DNA of 64,000 nt from Marsupella aquatica (taxonomy: Eukaryota > Marchantiophyta): contig OZ316896.1 of the NCBI GenBank assembly GCA_973895155.1, positions 14,198,001 to 14,262,000 of the forward strand, given 5' to 3'. Positions 57,741 to 64,000 of this stretch are shown here, in pieces (the first letter of the stretch is position 1; every line of letters starts with the position of its first letter). A program made the position numbers and the translations under genes. The notes under the pieces were generated by a model. The model had not been told where the DNA came from and made no database searches. It saw only the letters and a program-made list of their open reading frames with translations.

Positions 57741-58264
57741 CTATCGAGAACTTAATCCTCTCAAGACATCCACAGTTGAGGAATGGCTAGATTGGCATGA
57801 AGCCAGATTCCTCATGCGCCATTCCCTCCAGAAGAAAGAATCCAAGATCAGTCTACGTCAGGTGCGCACCTTGGTGAGGATGCTAGAGCAGGTGAAAGTG
57901 TGCATACGCCCAACAAGGTCAACCTGAAGACGGACAGGGTCCAAGGATAAAAACTCATGAAAATGAAAGTAAGCAGCTCGTACGAGATCTGGTAATGATT
58001 GAGGCACACATACCAAGTCACCAAAATCTAACTCATTCTTGCTTTAAACGGGTTACTTAAAAATCCATCCAAACTCTAAAAATGAATGATTAGAACATGG
58101 GAATACAAAAAAACAAACAAATTAAAGAAGTCCAAAGCGGACAAAAACCAAACATGAGAATCCTTTTGAGTGTGAAACACTACAAGACACACTATTTTAC
58201 CTTGTTTTGAGGAATCTTCACATTTGTTAGGTACCTTAAAGAATATTTGTTTCCTCATTTATCT
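57741..58264. other. No gene recognised
   Basis: A short stretch GGATGCTAGAGCAGGTGAAA to GGTCAACCTGAA near 57880-57930 resembles 46667-46695, next to the SINE. Otherwise nothing is identified. Confidence 0.4.
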
Positions 58265-59120
58265 ATATACAATAGTCCAAAAAGCTTTTTATTACCATTT
58301 GGGGGAAATTGTTTAAAGTCGGAGCAACCCTATGGAAGACTTAAAACTTGGCAAATTCTTGTAAAAATGTGACTAAGACTTTTACAGAGGTGCAAACCAG
58401 CAAAATTTTGCCATTTTGGGTTGTGCAAACAATATACCAAGTCAATGACCAAAGTTACGTGGCCACAATAGACTCAACTAATATCTAGAGTTTGCATGGT
58501 TTTGACCACAAGCCCCGCCACAAGTATGGGCCACTTTCTGGCCACCAGCAAAATAAAGAATTGAAGTTACTTAGGCCAATAATTTTAAGTTCTGGGCTCG
58601 ACAAGTCTAGTATTTTGGGGGGTCCTTGCTTGATGAAACCTCAAAATAATTTTGACATGTAAAGTTAAAGACTATTCTAAACATCCTATTGAGACATTGA
58701 CTGTTGAGTGTATACCTTGGGGGGTCACTATAGGGAAGGCCATACATCACGTGCAAAGGTTTGGATCATTTATGACCCCCTAAGTCAATATATATTAATT
58801 AAACTTGTACAACATCAATCACTTGATGACACAATCATGTATTTTGCAATTAAACAACCCTATCTTTCCATTGACAACTTAGTAAGTCTCCTGTAAAACC
58901 TTTTTAAATGACCCCATATTTCATCGCATGTGATATATCACTTTCGTGGAAGTGACCCCCCAAATGTATACATTGTTTTGAGATTAAAAAAGCAAAACAG
59001 GGTAGAAATAGTCTGGCAGTGTGTGAGGTGAGCCAATAGTGTATAAAAACTAACTATGTAATCATATCAAAGACTACTACTCAATGTTTGGCATTTACTC
59101 TTGGGTCTAGAATGACGATA
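58265..59120 (+). repeat. R repeat, copy 3
   Basis: Same orientation as copy 2 and shorter. It preserves the CCAAATTGG-type left end (ATTACCATTTGGGGG near 58290) that copy 1 has near 3750, and the TGTATACATTGTTTTGAG block at about 58965. Confidence 0.7.
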
Positions 59121-59814
59121 TAGCCGTCATTGGTCCAAGTGCCTCTCCCTCCTCCCCTTCATATGTAAGTTCTCTACTTTACTTTGCCTCTCCCATCCTT
59201 GTGTCTCTCCTCTCTCCCTCCTCCCGTTAGTACTAAGGACAGTACTCTACTTTACCTGTACTTTTATTATTGTGTCCGTCAATTTCCTCCCCTCCCTTCA
59301 CCTTCGTATGTGAGTACAGTCTCGAGTACAGTACAGTCTATCAAGTGCAGATTTTGGGACACCCGACCTTGCACTTATTCATGGCATGCACTTATGAGAT
59401 AAGTGCATGGAAAATCAATTATTTTATTTCCCATATGGTAGGCGCTATCAAGACATTTTTCTTTCAAAGATCAACACACACGCCCCGCGAGGTGGGGCGC
59501 AAAAGGGACGGAGCGCACCCCAACAACACTCCACCCATGGGACAAAATCCACCAGGGGAGGAAAATGCCAAGGCTCAAAACAAAAGGACCCATAGAAGAC
59601 CAAACCCAATCATGCTATGAGCACCCGGCAGGCGCCCTGCCTTGGCAACCACCGAAACCTGGGCCGAAACCTTACAATGAGGGCACAAGCACTCACTACT
59701 GCTGCTGGAACTTAACTACTTTCCTCATCTTCAGCACCAAGAGAAATCGGACTCTCAGTCCGCTCCCAGGGTTTGAGCATGATCTGGAGTTGCTTAATGG
59801 TGTCCCTTAGCTGC
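59121..59814. other. No gene recognised
   Basis: Includes pyrimidine-rich and CCTCCC-rich stretches (59140-59320) and short overlapping frames at 59270-59620 without domain character. Confidence 0.35.
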
Positions 59815-60245
59815 TTACATTTCTTCATGGAGTGACAGATGTTCTTCATGGATTTTCAAATGTATGTCAGTCTTAAGGAGGATGACCCAACCAGGGAGCC
59901 TCCCTAGGAACTGCGAGTAGGTGGCTTTGCTCCTCTCATTCCAAATGCTATTGCAGAGCTCCATAAGAATAATCAAAGGTCTAGGTTTCCGTTTATGCTT
60001 CAAGATTGCACTGTTAATGGCCTCAAACAGTGTGCTGGTATTAATCTTGAGGCCAGGCAGGGGAGTTAAGCACAAGTTGGTTAAGCTCTGTCCACCTCTC
60101 AGCAACTTTGCCACAGTTGAAGAATAGGTGTTCAGTATGCTCAAAGCACAGATTACACTTGGAACAAATTCAAGAGACATTTACTTGATAAACCCCCAAT
60201 TGAAAAGTGTTATTGAAATGAGTTATCCAGACCATTGCTAGCTAG
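59815..60245 (-). pseudogene. LINE ORF2 C-terminal fragment with RVT zinc-binding motif
   Basis: On the minus strand, MVWITHFNNTFQLGVYQVNVS is followed after a stop by CSKCNLCFEHTEHLFFNCGK and VAERW. This is the zinc-binding motif (zf-RVT type, C..C....E..EHLFF.C) found at the C-terminus of plant L1-type LINE reverse transcriptases. Stops and frame changes show that it is dead. No 5' part of the LINE or poly-A was recognised. A LINE of this type is the expected driver for the SINEs at 6972 and 46727. Confidence 0.7.
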
Positions 60246-60933
60246 ATTTTTAATCAACATATACATCCAAAACCTCATGGGGTTTGGTTGTGGTTGAAAA
60301 CTTTGTTTTGGGGGTCATCAAGTGAATGTCTTTCATATGAATATAGTTCATCTCCTGTTTTCAGGGCATTGAAAAGAGTGCTTCAGCTCAAGTTTTGAGG
60401 GACTACTATTGTCCATGATGCTCTGGTAACAGTGGTAACAGGATATTAGTGCACAGACAGGAATAAGAAATTTTTTCAGTAGGTTTAGTAAAAATATGGG
60501 AAAAGTTTCATAGTGAGCCTATTTGTGCATTCTTCTCCAAAAATGCACTGAAAATTACAAAGAGGAAAATCATGAAGGGCATTAGGTTCTTGTTAATTCA
60601 CTTCCCCATATGTGCAATGTATCCAATATCCAAATGGAAAATGACTTATGCACTTTCCCATATGTGTTTTCAAGTGATACACAATGGACTCCTCCTACCC
60701 CAAGCCCTAGTGTTGCAAAGTTCAATTGGATAAGTGCATAAAGATATAACTATCCACTGCACTCATTGAAATTCTTCCTATGGCTATGCTGCAGTAATGG
60801 ACAAGTGCATAATGCACTTATGAGGAGTATGCACTTGTGTATTTGTGGTTTAATGACAATCGAGATGTAAACTCTGCAGTCAGAAAAAATACTGTAAAAT
60901 TTAGGCACTACATGAACAGCCTGCACTAGTCCA
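60246..60933. other. No gene recognised
   Basis: AT-rich sequence between the LINE fragment and the copia LTR; nothing supported. Confidence 0.4.
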
Positions 60934-61354
60934 TGTTGAGCATAGACGACGATCGCAACGGCAAGCCCATGAACCATCCAACGCACAATAGTCGACACAA
61001 GAGATACGTGGTTCACCTCCTTGAGGCTACGTCCACGGGAACACACAAGAGAGCTTTACTGAACTCTAAGCCCGTCGGCTATACCGAGTCTCCACAGTGT
61101 AAGCTCTCCCTATCTCTCAAGTGGCTCCATAACAATGAGCCTTGGTTCTACCTCTCCAAGCACACATGCCTCTTATGATATAGTGTGCAACTTAGTTGTA
61201 CCTAACCACATAGTTGTACCTAATCACGTAGTTGTACCTAACCACATAGTTGTACCTAATCACGTAGTTGTACCTAACCACGTAGTTGTACCAACCCACG
61301 TTGTTGTACCAACCACGTCATACCTAACCTAGACGTAAGAGTAAATACCCAACA
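60934..61354 (-). mobile_element. Copia 3' LTR
   Basis: 421 bp with TG...CA ends (TGTTGAG...CCCAACA on the plus strand). It lies directly downstream of the minus-strand copia coding region and its polypurine tract. Its 5' part contains an 18-bp minisatellite. Its 3' 155 bp match 50404-50558 and 42144-42298. Confidence 0.8.
61192..61318. repeat. 18-bp minisatellite in the LTR, about seven units
   Basis: Units of TAGTTGTACCTAACCACA and close variants repeat in the part of the LTR that corresponds to U3 on the minus strand. The related LTRs at 50215 and 42144 lack this array. Confidence 0.85.
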
Positions 61355-61373
61355 ATCTTCCCCTTGACTCTGG
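61355..61373 (-). promoter_or_regulatory. Polypurine tract
   Basis: CAAGGGGAAGAT on the minus strand immediately precedes the LTR TG, the expected primer site for plus-strand DNA synthesis. Confidence 0.7.
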
Positions 61374-61545
61374 TCTAGGGGAGAGTAATACTGCCAATGT
61401 ATATGATCCCTCAGCGGGAAGTTCTGGACAGAAACCAAACCGGTTTCCCTCTCTAACTAGAGCAAACCAGAACTAAGCCGTAGCCTAATACATAGGAATG
61501 AGGAAGAGCATATATCAGTAATTACAATGAATGTTTAAGAAAACT

Positions 61546-62960
61546 CTACTTGTGATGCAATTGTAAAACCTGCAATACGTCACGGTGTCTAGAGAAACTC
61601 TCCAAAGGAATCACTTTGGTAAATGCGTCAGCCGGGTTGAGTTTACCATCAATCTTGACTAGCTCAAACAAATTATCAGACACAGCCTGCCTGATAAAAT
61701 GGTACCTGACGTCAATGTGCTTCACTCTGTTGTCCATCACCTGGTTCACAGCAAGGTGGAGCGCACTTTGACTATCACAATGGAGCTTCACATTCCCCTG
61801 TGGCAATCCCATTTCAGTGATAAGTCTATCCAACCAAATCGCTTCCTTTGCTGCTTCCGCAGCTGCAACATACTCCGCTTCTGTAGTAGACTGAGCAATA
61901 CACTTCTGCAAAGTAGACCTCCAACTTATGCATCCACCGCCAAGTGTGAACACGTATCCTGTTGTTGATCTCCTTCGGTCCAAATCTTGTCCATAGTCAG
62001 AATCTACATAGCCAATCAATGATCTAGCATTCTTTGCATTCGCATCAAATAAAAGACCATGATCCACGGTACCCTTCAAGTACCTGATAATCCACTTCAC
62101 TGCTTCCCAGTGTACCTTCCCTGGATTCGACATGTACCTGCTCACCTTGCCCATAGCCATGGCAAGATCAGGTCTAGTGCAAGTCATCAAATACATGAGA
62201 CTCCCCACTGCCTTGTCATATGGAACCTTTGACATCAACCCCTTCTCTGTGTCATCCGTAGGACAGAACACTGATGATAACTTGAAGTGTGGAGCCAACG
62301 GGGTACTTACTGGCTTGCTATTCTCCATGTTGAACCTTGCAATTACCTTCCTCGCATAACTGCTCTGCGTCAACCATAGCTTGCCAGCCTCCAAGTCCCT
62401 AGTGATCTCCATACCCAAAATCCTCTTAGCTGGCCCTAAGTCCTTCATCTTAAACTCTGCACTAAGCAGTGCCTTGAGCTTAACAATCTCAGACCTATCC
62501 TTGGCTGCAATTAGCATGTCATCCACATAAAGTACTAAAACAATGAACCCAAAGACAACATTCTTCACCGGTTTCAAATACACACAAGGGTCAACTACAC
62601 TTCTGTGAAAACCTTGTGACCGAATCCAATCGTCAAACCGCTTGTTCCACTGTCTTGGTGACTGCTTCAACCCATACAAGGATTTCAGCAATCTGCAAAC
62701 CAATTCCTCCTGTCCTCTCTTCACAAAACCTAGCGGTTGTCTCATGAAGATCACCTCTTCCAATGTGCCATAGAGGAAAGCTGTGACAACATCCATCTGA
62801 TCTAGGAGCAGACCAAACATTACAACAAGTACACACAATAGTCGTATTGTAGAGTACTTAGCAACTGGTGAGAAGACCTCATTGTAATCCACACCTTTCT
62901 CTTGTGTGAATCCCTTTGCTACCAATCTAGCCTTGTAGACCTTCGCTGCCCTCAATGTTA
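61546..62960 (-). CDS. Ty1/copia reverse transcriptase and RNase H (partial polyprotein)
   Basis: An uninterrupted frame ends at 61546. It shows YKARLVAKGFTQ, the reverse transcriptase core with YVDDML, the connection region, and RNase H with RRSTTGYVF, STTEAEYVAAAEAAKEAIWL and DSQSALHLA, ending TKVIPLESF. This is the normal C-terminal third of a copia polyprotein, which would copy the element's RNA inside virus-like particles. Homology stops at about 62960, where the sequence switches to gag on the other strand. A small frame slip just before KVYKARL is likely. Gag, protease and integrase are missing upstream, so this fragment is not autonomous despite its open frame. Confidence 0.9.
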
Positions 62961-63979
62961 ACCGTGGGAGGAGTATGCAGCGACCAACTGGGGACCGTAG
63001 AACCCAGTTTAGATCTAAATCCAGATCTAAGTCCAAGGGTAAATCCCCTCAGAGGAGGCAGGTGACATGTTGGAAGTGCAACCAAGTTGGACACTTCAAG
63101 CGAGACTGTAAGGGAAAGGCAACGGAAACTTCATCGGCAAATGTGGCTAGGGCTGATGGAGAAGCTGATTTACTCAATAATGAGTATGTTTTATGAAGTC
63201 GGTGGTATGCCCTGTGCACGTCATCTAGGAGAGCAGATGATGTGTGGATTCTTGATTGTGCTTGCTCTTTTCATATTTGTTACATTTGTGAGTTTTTCAG
63301 TTCTTACTCTGTTTCAAACGGTTCAGTTCTGATGGGAAATGATCACTCCTGTCAAATTGAGGGAATTGGGTCTGTGAAGATTCAAATGTTTGATGGCGCT
63401 GTGCGCACAGTGTCCGGAGTCAGGTATGTACCTGGCATGCGTAAGAATCTGATTTCACTCGGTGTGTTGGATTCAAATGGTCATCAATGGAGCGTTATTG
63501 ATGGTGAACTTCAAGTCAGGTCGGGAGAGACAGTGATTTTGAAGGGGAGTAGACAAAAGAATTTGTATGTGTTACAGGGCAATACTGTATGTGGAGAGGC
63601 CAATGTAACCAAGTCTCACGAGGAGATGACTCAACTGTGGCATTCACGGCTAGGCCACATGAGTGAGAAGGGTTTGGCTATCTTACGGAAGAATGGACTC
63701 ATTTCTGATTTGCAATCTTGTAAATTAGAGTTTTGTGAGCATTGCATTCTTGGAAAGCAGCATCGTCGTGCTTTTGGTGTTGAAACTCATTGTTCCAAGG
63801 CGGTTCTTGAGTATATACATAGTGACATGTGGGGTCCATTCCCGACTCTCTCACACTCTGGAAAGTTGTATGTATCATTTATTGACGATTACTCAAGATT
63901 TATGTGGATTTATTTTATGACGCATAAGTCTGATGTCTTGTCCATTTTTAAGAAGTGGAAGGCCCAGGTGGAGAATTAG
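62961..63979 (+). pseudogene. Ty1/copia gag zinc knuckle, protease remnant and integrase N-terminus
   Basis: One plus-strand frame: a basic Arg/Ser-rich end of gag (RSKSRSKSKGKSPQRR); a CCHC knuckle CWKCNQVGHFKRDC; a protease stretch WILDCACSFH, where the usual D-S/T-G triad is changed; a GAG-pre-integrase LWHSRLGHMSEKGL with the integrase zinc pair CEHC; and the start of the integrase core (HSDMWGPFP, FIDDYSRF). A TGA at 63194-63196 and a TAG at 63977-63979 break it. It faces away from the reverse transcriptase fragment and continues past the window edge. Confidence 0.85.
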
Positions 63980-64000
63980 ACTGGAAACACGGTCAAGTGT

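Overview
This is a repeat-dense stretch of eukaryotic nuclear DNA, almost certainly from a land plant. The evidence is a Ty1/copia retrotransposon, a Mutator-like (MULE) DNA transposon, a tRNA-derived SINE, solo LTRs, spliceosomal introns of 86-186 bp, and decay by C-to-T changes at CAG and CGA codons, the CHG and CG contexts that plants methylate. I cannot name the species and found no clear host housekeeping gene.

Layout. 1-2502: end of a coiled-coil 'family 1' element. 2503-3790: a copy of a ~1 kb repeat (R). 3790-8103: a duplicated arm whose inverted partner lies at about 47069-52965; both arms carry a small glycine-rich ORF starting MGCGSSKP. 8104-18440: remains of an inverted MULE copy, split by a family-1 element (10611-15286) and a solo LTR (15752-17679). 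18474-23905: a third family-1 copy, itself split by a solo LTR (20942-22185). 23906-30185: a 'family 3' coiled-coil element interrupted by a related 'family 2' element (about 25223-29154). 30197-41509: a nearly complete 11.3 kb MULE-like transposon with an 11-bp target-site duplication. 41521-46700: family-3 remnant, LTR fragment, repeats and unassigned sequence. 46727-47000: a SINE. 47069-52965: right arm, with two younger insertions. 53-61 kb: AT-rich repeats, two more R copies, a LINE fragment and a copia LTR. 61546-63979: two copia fragments joined head to head.

The most interesting object is the 30.2-41.5 kb transposon. It holds a decayed minus-strand transposase (DDE-type features, DxxH motif, SWIM zinc finger), a divergent plus-strand five-exon gene with an open frame of about 1,198 codons, and a small basic-protein gene broken by a MITE-like insertion. 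The large accessory protein has an N-terminal ParB/sulfiredoxin-like DGNHR motif and a C-terminal region resembling beta-class DNA methyltransferases with a degenerate catalytic motif. The non-coding parts of the transposon, including introns, the divergent promoter and the terminal regions, carry about ten copies of an 18-bp palindrome (consensus GCTAGCGANNTCGCTAGC). This recalls Arabidopsis VANDAL MULEs, whose VANC proteins bind short motifs scattered in the element's non-coding DNA and counter its methylation. I infer, but cannot prove, that this is an analogous, separately evolved system built on a ParB-methylase fold.

Insertion history, from target-site duplications and empty sites: the arms duplicated first; a MULE then entered the left arm (the right arm keeps the empty site near 47072); a family-1 element and an LTR element then entered that MULE's accessory gene. 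Independently, the intact MULE entered the family-3 element.
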